64,000 bases of DNA from Deltaproteobacteria bacterium (GCA_016792625.1 JAEUKK010000152.1:1-64000), one strand, 5' to 3'; shown: positions 41,895 to 50,583, counted from the first letter of the stretch. Made by a program: numbers and translations. Notes: generated by a model from the letters alone, not told the origin.

Positions 41895-42440
41895 TCAGAA
41901 CGATGAGCCTGGGGTCTGTAAGAACGTGATCTCTTCGGGCGTGGACTCCCGGCCCAGGGTCATATTCCGATGGGGGTAGCGGCCGAAGCGCAGCAGGATG
42001 TCGCGGTGCTTGTGCTCGTAGGCGAGGTTGTTCTCGAGGCCCGGCTGGGCGTAGAGGCGTAGGGCCTCGTCGTGCACCGCGAGGGCCTCGCTGTGCATAA
42101 AGGGCAGATAGAGGAAGGCCCGCTGGGTGACGGTCAGGGCCTGGTCGGCGCCCTGGGCCACCGCCTCTTGGGCCAGGGCCAGGGCCAGGGGGTCGGCGGC
42201 GAAGGCGGCGGCAGACCCGCGGTGGATGTTGCGCGAGAACTGGTCAAGCACGATGATCTCGGCGAGGCGGCCTTGGGGGCTGCGGCGCCAGGCCCACAGC
42301 AGGCTCAGGCGGGCGGTCTCGAGCAGGGCGCCGAAGCGCGCGGCGAGCAGGGCGTCAAAGGCCGGGTCGACCCCAAACCAGCGGGCAGGTGGGGTCTCTT
42401 CGAACCAAAAGTGCAGCAGGTCATCGGGCGTGGTGCTCAT
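41895..42440 (-). CDS. DUF924 family protein
   Basis: 181 residues; GGAGAG before the ATG at 42440. LLHFWFEETPPARWFGVDPA at the start, IIVLDQFSRNIHRGSAAAFA, RAFLYLPFMHSE and HRDILLRFGRYPHRN are the family hallmarks in the usual order and spacing. DUF924 proteins are all-helical, TPR-like and cytoplasmic, and their function is unknown. Its ATG overlaps the stop of the PHP hydrolase gene (ATGA), so it is probably cotranslated. Confidence 0.9.
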   Translation of the reverse strand: MSTTPDDLLHFWFEETPPARWFGVDPAFDALLAARFGALLETARLSLLWAWRRSPQGRLAEIIVLDQFSRNIHRGSAAAFAADPLALALAQEAVAQGADQALTVTQRAFLYLPFMHSEALAVHDEALRLYAQPGLENNLAYEHKHRDILLRFGRYPHRNMTLGRESTPEEITFLQTPGSSF

Positions 42441-43996
42441 GGGTCTCTCCGGCTGGGGGTGGTCTGTCGGGGGCGGCGCCGCAGGGCGGGGATCAGGGCG
42501 AGGATGAGGGCCAGGGGGCCGGCGCTGGGGCCTCCGCTGCATCCGCAGGCGCCCGCCTCGGCTTTGCCCTGCTGGGCGCCGCTGTCAGCGGGCAGGCGCA
42601 GCCAGATGTGGCTGGTCAGGGTGCGGGGCAGGCCGTCGCGCACGATCATCGCCCGCACCCGCGCCTCACCTTGGTCGGGTGCGTCGAGGGTGTAGCTGCC
42701 CACCCACGGGTCGCTGTCGACGGCGTCTGTGCGCACCTTTTCGCCGTCGACCCACCACTCGAGCGCGCCGCCGGCCCCACCCTCGACCGTGGCGCTGACC
42801 GTGGCCTCGGCGGCCTCGACCGTGTCGCCCACCCGTCCCTCGGCTTCGAGGATGACGAGGGGGTCGCCCTCTCCGCCGAGCTGGACCATGGTGCGGCCGG
42901 CGCGCATGCCGGCGAGGATGGCCTCGACCGAGAGCGCCTCGGCCTCGACGAGGGTGCGCGGGCGGCCCACCGGCGAGCTGAAGGGGCCCGTGCTCGTGCC
43001 GGCGGCGTGGTCGTCGCTGCCGCCCACCGGGGTGACGTGGCGACCTTGGTCGGAGAGCTGATCCCAGAGGCGCAGGCCGCCGTCGAGCAGGAGCGTCCCC
43101 ACCACGTCGATGTCGATGGTGGACACCTCAAGGGCGTCGATGGCCTGGGCGGGCAGGCTGTGCTCAAAGGCGCAGCCGAGGCAGGCGGGGCCCAGGCTGA
43201 GGGTCGGGTGGGCCGGCGCGAACAGACCCCCCTGTGCCTGCACGTCGTCGGCGGCGAATTCGGCCCGCAGGCCCTCAAAACCGACCCAGAAGGGCGGCGG
43301 TGAGGTCACCCCGGGGGCGAGGGCGTGGCCCTTGTGGGTGGTCCACTCGACGCCGGGCAGCAGCAGCAGGTCGGGGTGACGCGCCTGGGCGTCGTTGAGC
43401 AGCTGCAGGTGGGCGTCGGTGTTGTGGTCGGAGATGAGCACGAAGTCGAGGCCGCCCGCGCGGGCCGCGACGGCCACCGCGTCGAGCGTGGCGTCTGGAT
43501 CGGCGTCACCCGATTGGTGGGAGTGCACGTGCAGGTCACCGGCGTACCAGGCCCGCCCCGTCCGCAGCGGGGCCGGCGGCGCGTAGGGCGCGCGCTGGGG
43601 CTCGGGGGCGAGGGTCGGGGCCTCGCGCAGCTCGATCTGCAGCGCGACCTCGACCGGGCCCGTCGGCCGGCCGGGCAGCCCGATCAGCACCGCCCAGGCC
43701 CCGGTGGGCAGCGGCCCCGCGTTGTAGCTGCGGCTGGCGGCCTCGACGCCCACGATGGCGGGCTCGGTGTTCCCGCCACTCCAGCCGCGGAGGGCGCCCG
43801 CGGGCTCGACCAGGCCGAGATCGACCACCACACCGGGCGTGGCGGAGAGGCGGCGCAGCTCAAGCTCGGCCGTGCCTTCCGGCACATCGAAGGGCAGCCG
43901 CGCCCAGGCTGCCTCAGGATCGACCGTATCGAGGCGCAGCGTCAGGTCGAGGGTGGCCGCGGCGGCGGGCAGGCAGAGCAGCAGCGCGGTCAACAT
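42437..43996 (-). CDS. Secreted CehA/McbA-type PHP metallohydrolase with MYXO-CTERM-like tail
   Basis: 519 residues from the ATG at 43996, which gives a clean signal peptide (LTALLLCLPAAAA). Residues 25-160 are a beta domain. The PHP core follows: WYADGLHVH-like YAGDLHVHSHQSGD, LDFVLISDHNTD, GVEWTTHKGH, FAPAHP and VGGSDDHAAG, the metal-binding His/Asp/Glu set of CehA/McbA hydrolases (McbA hydrolyses carbaryl). Then a domain with VDGEKVRTDAV, and a tail GACGCSGGPSAG plus hydrophobic stretch plus RRRPR that fits MYXO-CTERM anchoring. An envelope or secreted phosphoesterase or amidase is likely; substrate unknown. Confidence 0.8.
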   Translation of the reverse strand: MLTALLLCLPAAAATLDLTLRLDTVDPEAAWARLPFDVPEGTAELELRRLSATPGVVVDLGLVEPAGALRGWSGGNTEPAIVGVEAASRSYNAGPLPTGAWAVLIGLPGRPTGPVEVALQIELREAPTLAPEPQRAPYAPPAPLRTGRAWYAGDLHVHSHQSGDADPDATLDAVAVAARAGGLDFVLISDHNTDAHLQLLNDAQARHPDLLLLPGVEWTTHKGHALAPGVTSPPPFWVGFEGLRAEFAADDVQAQGGLFAPAHPTLSLGPACLGCAFEHSLPAQAIDALEVSTIDIDVVGTLLLDGGLRLWDQLSDQGRHVTPVGGSDDHAAGTSTGPFSSPVGRPRTLVEAEALSVEAILAGMRAGRTMVQLGGEGDPLVILEAEGRVGDTVEAAEATVSATVEGGAGGALEWWVDGEKVRTDAVDSDPWVGSYTLDAPDQGEARVRAMIVRDGLPRTLTSHIWLRLPADSGAQQGKAEAGACGCSGGPSAGPLALILALIPALRRRPRQTTPSRRDP

Positions 43997-44075
43997 GGGC
44001 GGGCTCGGCGGGCAGGGTGGTCGGCGGGGCGGGTCAGGGTGGCCACCGGGCACAGCGGGGGCAGGAGGGGTCTGC

Positions 44076-45290
44076 TCATTGTGCGTCGCGTGCAGCGGGG
44101 ATGCTGTCGACCGAACCGGTGGGGTTGGCGTCAGCGCCCAGCGGGAAGGTCACGAGCACCACGCCGCCGCCTTGGGGCCGGGGGAAACGCGCGGCCTTGA
44201 GCGCCGCCTCGACACAGCCGGCCAGCGCGGGCGGCGGCGGTGGACCGCCCGTCCAGGTCACCCCGGCGACGCGCCCGTCGGGCTGGACGACGAAGCGCGG
44301 GCTCGCCCGCAGCTGCAGCGCGGGCTCGGCGACCCGAGCGGCGGCCCCGCAGGCGCGCAGGCGCGGGAGCACGGCAGCGAGGCCCTGCTGCAGCTGGGCG
44401 CGGCTGAGGCCGGGCGCGGATGGGGTGCTCGTCGAAGGTGGCGGCCCAGACAGCATCGGCGGCGCCTCGGGCAGCGCCGGCAAGGCCAGGGGCAGGGTGT
44501 CGAGGGGGCCCGCGGGCAGGGGCCAGGCGGTCGGGGGCGCGCCGGGGCTCGGCGGGGGCGAGAGGGGGCCGGCCGCCACAGCCATCGGGCGCCCGGCCCG
44601 CGCCGCGGCTTGGGCCAGCCGGTCGGTCGGCTGCCCTTCATCGACGATCCACACCAGCTGGGCATCGTCGGGGAGGGCGCGCAGCGCGTCCTCGAGCTGG
44701 CCCCAGACCGGGTCAGCGGGCGCGCAGCCCGCCGCACAGGCCAGGGTCTGTCGGGCGGCGCCCGCGCCGCGTCCGTCCGGGCCGGGCGCCCCGACGTCGA
44801 GGGCCTCGAGCACCACCGCGGCGGCCTCGGCCCGGAGGCTGAACACGGGCCGGTCTGCGGGGGGCCTCTCCGCGGGGCTCGGCGGCGCGTGGGTGGCGCC
44901 GGCGACCAGAAGATCGACGTGCTGTACGCCTATCTGGCCAGCTGCGCGCAGCGCCACCTGCACAGAGCCCTGGGGCGTGGCCGCGTCGACCACGAGCAGC
45001 AGGCGGTCGCCGCCGGAGCAGCCCAGCGCGCGGGCGGCCTCGGCCGCGTCGCGCAGCGGCTGGAGGAGAGCGACCACGGCGCGGGGATCGGCGGGTGTGG
45101 GGCCGAGGCGCAGGGCCGCGGGGGCGCCTGCGGGCGCGCAGCCCGCGTCGGCTCGGGCGGGCCACCGGTAGTCGGCGGCGGGGCGGGCCACGGCGCGCGG
45201 CACCACGGGGGGCGCGGGTGTTTCGGCGCGGGCAGCAGAGGCGCAGAGGCCGAAGGCCGCCGCCCAGAACCACGCCCGAGCCCCGCTCAT
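44076..45290 (-). CDS. Exported protein with AgmX/PglI-type C-terminal domain
   Basis: 404 residues; the ATG at 45290 overlaps the stop of the DUF538 gene (ATGA). Signal peptide ARAWFWAAAFGLCASAARA. The central region (residues 60-260) is Ala/Pro-rich; it has a strand-helix pattern (RLLLVVDAATPQGSVQVALR, QLVWIVDEGQPTDRL) reminiscent of a VWA-like fold. The end, LPRLRACGAA ... FVVQPDGRVAGVTWTGG ... LAGCVEAALKAARFPRPQGG, is the AgmX/PglI C-terminal domain typical of Myxococcota and related to TonB-C. It is probably part of an envelope machine. Confidence 0.7.
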   Translation of the reverse strand: MSGARAWFWAAAFGLCASAARAETPAPPVVPRAVARPAADYRWPARADAGCAPAGAPAALRLGPTPADPRAVVALLQPLRDAAEAARALGCSGGDRLLLVVDAATPQGSVQVALRAAGQIGVQHVDLLVAGATHAPPSPAERPPADRPVFSLRAEAAAVVLEALDVGAPGPDGRGAGAARQTLACAAGCAPADPVWGQLEDALRALPDDAQLVWIVDEGQPTDRLAQAAARAGRPMAVAAGPLSPPPSPGAPPTAWPLPAGPLDTLPLALPALPEAPPMLSGPPPSTSTPSAPGLSRAQLQQGLAAVLPRLRACGAAARVAEPALQLRASPRFVVQPDGRVAGVTWTGGPPPPPALAGCVEAALKAARFPRPQGGGVVLVTFPLGADANPTGSVDSIPAARDAQ

Positions 45291-45664
45291 GGGCGCAGGA
45301 AGGCGGCGCGGGGCAGGCGCACGCGGGCGGGCCCCACCGCGAAGATCAGCTGGTCGTCGGCCACGCTGATCGCCTGCACGCCGAACCACAGGCCCTGGCG
45401 CGCCTCGACCCCCCGCAAGCCGCTGGCCCGGCCCGCGCTGAGCTGGCCCTCGATGCGCGGGCCGAAGCGCACCCGATAGCCGCCGACGAGGCGCTCGACC
45501 GGCGCGGGGTAGACCACGAAGAAGCGCCCCTGCTCGTCAACCTCGGCGGCGGTCATGCCCGGGGGCAGCAGGGTCGGCGGCAGGCCGTGGGCGGCGAGCA
45601 CCCGCTGGGCGTGGGCCTCAGGCAGCTCGGCGGCGGGCGGTGGGGGCGGCGGGAAGCTCGGCAT
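45287..45664 (-). CDS. DUF538-like protein
   Basis: 125 residues. The sequence reads HAQRVLAAHGLPPTLLPPGM, DEQGRFFVVYPAPVERLVGG, YRVRFGPRIEGQLSAGRASG, LRGVEARQGLWFGVQAISV, LIFAVGPARVRLP. This follows the DUF538 pattern block for block: helix with 'x-x-GLPxGLLP', strand 'GxFxVxxPxPCE', 'YxVxYxPxIxGxIxxGxIxxLxGV', 'WxxVxxIxV', 'IxFxVG'. DUF538 is known chiefly from land plants as a small beta-rich protein of unclear function. There is no signal peptide. It is coupled to the AgmX-type gene downstream. Confidence 0.7.
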   Translation of the reverse strand: MPSFPPPPPPAAELPEAHAQRVLAAHGLPPTLLPPGMTAAEVDEQGRFFVVYPAPVERLVGGYRVRFGPRIEGQLSAGRASGLRGVEARQGLWFGVQAISVADDQLIFAVGPARVRLPRAAFLRP

Positions 45665-45764
45665 GGGCGCTCAGCGGCGGCAGGGGCCCCGAGCTTGCCA
45701 CAGGGGGCGGGCGCGCGTCTGTGTGCAAACTGTGTTCGATAAGGTCGAGGGCAGCGAGGCTGAC

Positions 45765-46268
45765 ATGGCGGGCGCCGTCGACCTGGTCGGCGCCACCGAC
45801 ATCACCGTGGTCTGCGACCGCGACCGCTGGCTCATCGAGCTTGTGCTCGTCTTCCCTTGCCCGATGCAGATCGAGATGACCTTGGCCGCTGACGAATCGG
45901 CGCGGGGCCCCGCTTGGCGCGCGCCAGGCGGGCCGGCCGGCGGCGCGCAGCGCCGGTCGCGCAGCGACCGAGGCCCCCCGGGCCGAGCCAGGCCGGACAG
46001 CCGCCGACCGCCGCAGGCGGGCGGGGCGCCCCACGGGTCTGGAGCGGTGCACCACTGCGGTCTTGGACGCGGTCTCAGCCCCGGAGCAGAGACCACACGA
46101 GGCCGAGCAGCACCGCGCCGAGCAGGGTGCGCGGGGCGCCGAGGTGAAAGCGGAGCAGGGCCACCGCGGCCAAGCTCGCGATGCCCAGCGCGGGCAGATC
46201 GACGCTGGACAGCACCGGCCGCTTCAGCCCGAGGCCCAGCCCGAGGGAGAGGGTCTGGACCTCGGTGA
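45765..46268 (+). CDS. Small gene reading into a GC-rich element (possibly truncated)
   Basis: GAGG five bases before the ATG at 45765. The first 45 or so codons (MAGAVDLVGATDITVVCDRD ... MQIEMTLAADESARG) have the same third-position G/C preference as real genes and look like a compact alpha/beta protein. From about 45903 the frame enters GC-rich element E and becomes low-complexity Arg/Gly/Pro, ending at 46268 inside the convergent chrA gene. I infer a genuine small gene whose 3' end was replaced by the element. No family recognised. An upstream GTG at 45723 is in frame. Confidence 0.35.
   Translation: MAGAVDLVGATDITVVCDRDRWLIELVLVFPCPMQIEMTLAADESARGPAWRAPGGPAGGAQRRSRSDRGPPGRARPDSRRPPQAGGAPHGSGAVHHCGLGRGLSPGAETTRGRAAPRRAGCAGRRGESGAGPPRPSSRCPARADRRWTAPAASARGPARGRGSGPR
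45903..46045 (-). repeat. GC-rich hairpin element, copy E
   Basis: Lies about 30 bases beyond the chrA stop. On the minus strand it begins GGGGCGCCCCGCCCGCCTGC and contains GGTCG-CTGCG-CGACC (45955-45969), followed by GGCGCTGCGCGCC and CCCGCCTGGCGCGCGCC. This order matches the minus strand of the right arm of copies F and H. Confidence 0.7.
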
Positions 46269-47403
46269 AGCACACATGCAGGGTCAACCAGACCCCCAGG
46301 TGGGCGATCACGCCCACAACCGCTGCGCTGACCGTCGAGAGGGCGGCACGCAGGCGGGGGTCACCGCGCAGCCACTCGATGTAGGGGGCGCCGGTGAAGA
46401 TCCACAAGAAGGAGGGGGCGAAGGTCACCCAGGTCGTGACCACCGCGCCGATCACCCCGGCGAGCAAGGGCGGGAGACCGGCCGGCTGCCGCCAAGCGGC
46501 GAGGAAGCCGACGTGCTGCACCACCTGGATGAGCGGGCCGGGCGTGGTCTCGGCCATGCTGAGCCCGTCGAGCATCTCGGCCGCGCTGAGCCAGCCGCGG
46601 ACCTCGACCGCCTGCTCGGCGACATAGGCCAGCACGGCATAGGCGCCGCCGAAGGTCACAGTGGCCGCGCCGGCGAAGAACTGCGCGAGCTGGGTCAGCA
46701 CGTGCGCCTCGCCCAGGGCGAAGCTGAGGCCGAGCACCGGCCCGAGCCAGAGGGTCAGCCAGGTGAGGGCGGTGATCAGCGCCGCGGAGAATGGGGGTCG
46801 GGTACGGGCCGGGTCATCCCCCGCCGGGGTCGCAGACCCGACCACGAGGAAGGCCGCCGGCCGCAGCCGCGCGCCGAGCAGCCCCACCATCCCCGCGCCC
46901 AAGACGATGAGGGGGAAGGGGGCCGCGTCGCTCAGCATCAACAAGAAGGCGAGGCCGCAGACGACGCGCATCACGTTGTTCTTGAGCACCCGCCCGCCGA
47001 TTCGCAGGCCCGCCTCAAGGATGAGGGCCAGGGCGGCCGCGCGCAGCCCGAACAGGGCCCCGCTCACCCACAGCGACTGGGGGAGCTGGGTGTAGAGCAC
47101 GCTGAGCGCGAGGATGGACAAGAAGCCGGGGAGCACGAAGAGACCCCCCGCGATGAGCCCGCCGCGCACCCCGTGCAGCGACCAGCCGACATAGGTCGCG
47201 AGCTGCTGGGCCTCGGGGCCGGGCAGGACCATACAGAAGCCGAGCGCGTGCAAGAAGCGCTCTTCGCTGATCCACCCCTTCTCGTCGACGAGGATGCGGT
47301 GCATGACCGCGACTTGGCCAGCCGGGCCGCCGAAGGACTGCGCGGCCACCCGCAGGTAGGCCTGGGTGGCTTCGGACAGAGAGGGCGAAGGGGCGGGGAG
47401 CAT
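46075..47403 (-). CDS. chrA: Chromate transporter ChrA, long two-domain form
   Basis: 442 residues; GAGG five bases before the ATG at 47403. Two CHR domains of about six membrane segments each. The first has AAQSFGGPAGQVAVMHR, WISEERFLHALGFCMVLPGP and QLATYVGW; the second has FAGAATVTFGGAYAVLAYV, GLSMAETTPGPLIQVVQHVG. FGG...Q and LPGPxxxQ are the family signatures. It exports chromate across the inner membrane, probably driven by the proton motive force. It is a single gene; no chrB regulator is nearby. Confidence 0.9.
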   Translation of the reverse strand: MLPAPSPSLSEATQAYLRVAAQSFGGPAGQVAVMHRILVDEKGWISEERFLHALGFCMVLPGPEAQQLATYVGWSLHGVRGGLIAGGLFVLPGFLSILALSVLYTQLPQSLWVSGALFGLRAAALALILEAGLRIGGRVLKNNVMRVVCGLAFLLMLSDAAPFPLIVLGAGMVGLLGARLRPAAFLVVGSATPAGDDPARTRPPFSAALITALTWLTLWLGPVLGLSFALGEAHVLTQLAQFFAGAATVTFGGAYAVLAYVAEQAVEVRGWLSAAEMLDGLSMAETTPGPLIQVVQHVGFLAAWRQPAGLPPLLAGVIGAVVTTWVTFAPSFLWIFTGAPYIEWLRGDPRLRAALSTVSAAVVGVIAHLGVWLTLHVCFTEVQTLSLGLGLGLKRPVLSSVDLPALGIASLAAVALLRFHLGAPRTLLGAVLLGLVWSLLRG

Positions 47404-47762
47404 CGGGCCTCGGGGCGGCGGGCGGGTCTGTGGGCGCGCGCCCCGCGGCCCGGCTTAGCCCGCGTGGGCCTCTTCGGCCGGGGCGGAGCGACGGCGCCGA
47501 CCCAGGGGCCGCTGGGCGGGGCGGGCTGTCGGCCGCTCGATCGGGCGGCCTTCTCGGCGGCGCACCGGGCGGGCTGGCTCTCCGGCTGGGCAGCGCCGGC
47601 CGCCGACGGGCCCTGAGCGGCGGGCCCGAGGCCAGAGAGCCCGCGGCGACCTGTGGCGCTTGTAGGCCCAGAGTGACGATCTGGGGCCCGCTCTGGTGGT
47701 GCGCGCATGGGCAAGGGCAGCAATCCGGGCTAGGGAGTGCGGCCTTCTTGATCGGAGCCCTC
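47404..47762. other. Intergenic region without a confident gene
   Basis: 359 bases, GC-rich, between divergent chrA and the YceI-like gene. A short minus-strand frame ends RSAPAEEAHAG at about 47458 and could be the tail of a lost gene, but it has no credible start. Two short inverted repeats occur, but no promoter stands out. Confidence 0.4.
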
Positions 47763-48425
47763 ATGACCCGCGTTGCCCTGCCCGCCCTCACCCTGCTGCT
47801 CGTTGCCTGTGGCGGCGAGGCCCCCGCGCCCGCGACCCCCGCGCCGGCCGCCCCTGCGCCGGCCGCCGCCCCGGCCGCGCCGCCCGCGTGCACCTATACG
47901 GCCGATGTGGCCGCGGTGACCGTGGGCTGGAAAGCATTCAAGTTCACCGAGAAGACCGGCGTGGGCGGTGGTTTTAGCGCGGTGACCGTGGCGGGCGCCA
48001 AGGGCGCGCCCGCGGCCCACAGCGCGCTCGACGGGCTCAGCTTCGAGATCGCCACCACGGCGGTCGATACCAAGAACCCTGACCGCGACAAGAAGATCGT
48101 CGAGCAGTTCTTCGGCACGATGAAAGAGACCGCCGCGCTCAAGGGCAGCCTCGCCGTGACCGGCCCCGACGCGGGCAGCCTGACGGTCACGATGAACGGG
48201 GCGACCCATCCCGTCCCAGTCAAGCTGGCCGTCGAGGGCGAGACCCTCAAGCTCAGCGGCGCGCTCGACCTCACCACCTGGGGCGCGGGCCCGTCGATCG
48301 ACGCGCTGAACAAGGTCTGCGAAGACCTGCACAAGGGCGCCGACGGCGTGACCAAGCTCTGGCCAGACGTCGAGATCAGCGCAGTGGTGCCTCTCAAGAA
48401 GGACTGCGCCCCCGCTGCAGGCTGA
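47763..48425 (+). CDS. YceI-like lipoprotein
   Basis: 220 residues; GGAG six bases before the ATG at 47763. Lipobox LTLLLVACGG followed by an Ala/Pro linker. The body, CTYTADVAAVTVGWKAFKF, EKTGVGGGFSAVTV, LDGLSFEIATTAVDTKNPDR, FFGTMKE, LTVTMNGATHPVPVKLAVEG, has the lipocalin-like strand pattern of YceI proteins (x-V-x-W-x-A-x-K-F, F-x-x-V). YceI proteins bind isoprenoid-type lipids in the periplasm; this member would be lipid-anchored. Confidence 0.8.
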   Translation: MTRVALPALTLLLVACGGEAPAPATPAPAAPAPAAAPAAPPACTYTADVAAVTVGWKAFKFTEKTGVGGGFSAVTVAGAKGAPAAHSALDGLSFEIATTAVDTKNPDRDKKIVEQFFGTMKETAALKGSLAVTGPDAGSLTVTMNGATHPVPVKLAVEGETLKLSGALDLTTWGAGPSIDALNKVCEDLHKGADGVTKLWPDVEISAVVPLKKDCAPAAG

Positions 48426-48458
48426 GCGGCCTGGGCTGCAACCCGGGGGCGGCTGCCC

Positions 48459-49217
48459 TTAGGGTGCGCGAAGCGCCCGGCTCTGGTGGTTCACCTCGGC
48501 CAGCGCGTCGATCAGGCCCACCAGCGCGTCGAGCTGCGCGCGGGCCTCGGTGTTCACCGCCGCCGCCGAGAGGCGCGCCAAGGAACCGCGCGCCTCACCG
48601 TGCTCCATCCCCAAGGTCCACGGGTGGCCGGGCCGCACGGCCCAGGGCCCGCGCGGGCAGGGCCGGGCGACGCCGGTGGTGGCTTCGACCTGGGCGCTGA
48701 GCGCGTCGATCTGGGCCTGAGCCGCGTCGTCGATGCCCCGGGCGATTGGGGTGATCTCGGCGATCGTCGTCGCCATCACCCGGATCGGGTCTGGTGCGGC
48801 CCCGCGCGGCGCGGTTGGCTCTTCAGGGCGCGGCGCACGCGGCGCCGGGACCTCGACCCCCAGGGTCGCCAGCGCTTCGGCCTGGCCTGCGAGCGCTGAT
48901 CGGAGCGCGGCCAGCTCGACCTGCGCCGCGGGCGCGACGTCGGCCTCGCTGATGGCCGCGAGCCCCTCGTGCAGGACGAAGGGCAGCAGCATCGCCGCCC
49001 GGGTGTAGGGGCAGCGCGCGGTCAGGTCGCGCAGCGCGACAGCCATCTGCGCGCGCTCGGCCGGCCCCAGCGCGGCCAGCTTGGCGTTGCTTGCGCGGAG
49101 GAGCGGCGTCGCATCGACCGGCGCGGCGACAACCGGCGCGCCGGGCTGGCCGGCGGCCCAGGCCGCGAGGGGCGCGAGCAGCCCGAGGCAGAGGAGCAGG
49201 TGGGCGGAGCGTGTCAT
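48459..49217 (-). CDS. Exported helical protein of unknown function
   Basis: 252 residues; its ATG overlaps the stop of the M56 gene (ATGA). Signal peptide LLLCLGLLAPLAAWA. The mature part is Ala-rich and helical, with two Cys residues (TARCPYTRAAM and RPCPRGPW) and a PFVLHEGLAAISEADVAP segment. No domain recognised. As the third gene of the BlaI-M56 operon it may be the sensed or regulated envelope component. Confidence 0.6.
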   Translation of the reverse strand: MTRSAHLLLCLGLLAPLAAWAAGQPGAPVVAAPVDATPLLRASNAKLAALGPAERAQMAVALRDLTARCPYTRAAMLLPFVLHEGLAAISEADVAPAAQVELAALRSALAGQAEALATLGVEVPAPRAPRPEEPTAPRGAAPDPIRVMATTIAEITPIARGIDDAAQAQIDALSAQVEATTGVARPCPRGPWAVRPGHPWTLGMEHGEARGSLARLSAAAVNTEARAQLDALVGLIDALAEVNHQSRALRAP

Positions 49218-50098
49218 GGGGTCGGTCCGGGGCTGCAGGTGAGGGTGTCGGGCGGGCGGGTCCACGTCGGGTAGGCGCCGAGGGCGGCGGCCGCTCCGCC
49301 GCTGAGCAGCAGCGCGAAGCCCAGCGCCCAGGCTCGCTCTGGGCTGCGCGGGCGGGGCTCGAGCACCGCGCGCAGGCGCTGACCGAGGGGCGAGGTGCTG
49401 GCCCCCAGGGCGGCGGCCGGGCCGGTCGCGGCGGGGCCCGCGTCGTGCAGCGAGAGCAGCAGGCGGGCGTAGTCGCTCGGGCGCGCCCCCTTGGCCAAGG
49501 CCGCGTCGTCGGCGGCCTGCTCGGCCTCTTGGGCCAGGGTGCGGCGGGCGAACCAGACCAGGGGGTTGAACCAAAATAATGCGCTGATGGACCAGGCCGC
49601 GATGTGCACCGCCCAGTCGCGGCGGTCGACGTGGGCCTGCTCGTGGGCGAGCGCCGCGGCCCGCTGCGCCGCGGGCCAGGCCGCGGCGCTGGTGGGGAGC
49701 AGGATGATCGGCCGCCACAGGCCCCAGGTGACGGGGCTGGTCAGGGCGGGGCTGTGCCGCAGATCGGGCACCAGCGGGTCTGGCCGAGCGGTGCGCTGCA
49801 GGCGGACCAGCGCCGCGAGCCCCCGCAGCAGCGGCAGGGCGCTGAACGCCGCGCCGGCGAGCCAGAGCGGCGCCAGCCAGGTCACATCGACCGCGATGGC
49901 CGGGCCGCGCTGCGCGCCCGCGATGACCAACAAGGGCAGGGCGGCGAAGCTGCCCGCCCAGACCGCGTGGCGCTGCGCCGCCGAGCCACCCCGCAGCAGC
50001 AGAGCGCCGAGGCCGCCGAGCGCGAGCACCGCGGCGGACTTGAGGCCCGCGTCGAGGATGACGCCCCCGACGATGGAGAGCAGGTCGGGCCCGCTCAT
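49214..50098 (-). CDS. BlaR1/MecR1-like M56 membrane metallopeptidase
   Basis: 294 residues; the ATG at 50098 overlaps the BlaI-like stop (ATGA). Several membrane segments surround the zinc motif AALAHEQAHVDRRDW (HExxH at 152-156), followed by ALFWFNPLVWFARR and EQAADDAALAKGARPSDYA with a Glu ligand, as in the M56 family. There is no penicillin-binding sensor domain after the last membrane segment, unlike BlaR1. It probably cleaves the cognate BlaI-type repressor upon an envelope signal. Confidence 0.85.
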   Translation of the reverse strand: MSGPDLLSIVGGVILDAGLKSAAVLALGGLGALLLRGGSAAQRHAVWAGSFAALPLLVIAGAQRGPAIAVDVTWLAPLWLAGAAFSALPLLRGLAALVRLQRTARPDPLVPDLRHSPALTSPVTWGLWRPIILLPTSAAAWPAAQRAAALAHEQAHVDRRDWAVHIAAWSISALFWFNPLVWFARRTLAQEAEQAADDAALAKGARPSDYARLLLSLHDAGPAATGPAAALGASTSPLGQRLRAVLEPRPRSPERAWALGFALLLSGGAAAALGAYPTWTRPPDTLTCSPGPTP

Positions 50099-50466
50099 CG
50101 GCCCTCGGCCTTGGCCCGCGTGATCGCGGCCTCGATGACGGCCAGCTCGTCGGGGGCGAGCGCGGCGTCTTCGACCAGGGCCAGCGCAGCCCGGGCCGGT
50201 GAGCCGCCGAAGAAGGTCTGCACGAGGCGCTTGAGCGCCGAGGCCGAGGCGTCGTCGGCCGCCACCCGCGGCGCGTAGACGTAGCGCCGGCCGACCGGTC
50301 GGTGGCTCAGGTGGCCCTTCTCGACGAGGGTGCCCATCAAGGCCCGCACCGCTGAGTAGCTGGGCGGGTCGGAGAGGCGCTCGTGCACGTCAGAGACGGC
50401 GACCTCGCCGAGCTGGTAGGCGATGTCCATGATCTGTCGTTCGCGGCGGGAGAGTGGGTCGGTCAT
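50095..50466 (-). CDS. BlaI/MecI-type repressor
   Basis: 123 residues from the ATG at 50466. PLSRRERQIMDIAYQLGEVA, VSDVHERLSDPPSYSAVRAL and LVEKGHLSHRPVGRRYVYAP are the winged helix of the Penicillinase_R family; the C-terminal helices (residues 75-123) form the dimer part and the probable cleavage region. It should repress its own operon (BlaI-like, M56, exported protein) and be inactivated by the M56 protease. Palindromic and directly repeated sequence lies at its start. Confidence 0.9.
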   Translation of the reverse strand: MTDPLSRRERQIMDIAYQLGEVAVSDVHERLSDPPSYSAVRALMGTLVEKGHLSHRPVGRRYVYAPRVAADDASASALKRLVQTFFGGSPARAALALVEDAALAPDELAVIEAAITRAKAEGR

Positions 50467-50513
50467 GCTGGAAAGGTAGCACATGCTGGAAAAGATGCAG
50501 GTGAATTTCACCT
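50464..50513. promoter_or_regulatory. Candidate BlaI-family operator region
   Basis: A perfect 15-base palindrome, AGGTGAATTTCACCT, is at 50499-50513, and a direct repeat CATGCTGGAAAG/CATGCTGGAAAAG is at 50464-50475 and 50482-50494, next to the BlaI-like start. The position and symmetry suit autoregulation, and possibly control of the divergent nuclease gene at 50584. Confidence 0.5.
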
Positions 50514-50583
50514 TTCGTGGGCGGGCGCATCACAGCTGCCCGCCCTGCGGCCATCTCGGGGTGAACCCCAGCCCGAGGCCCCC

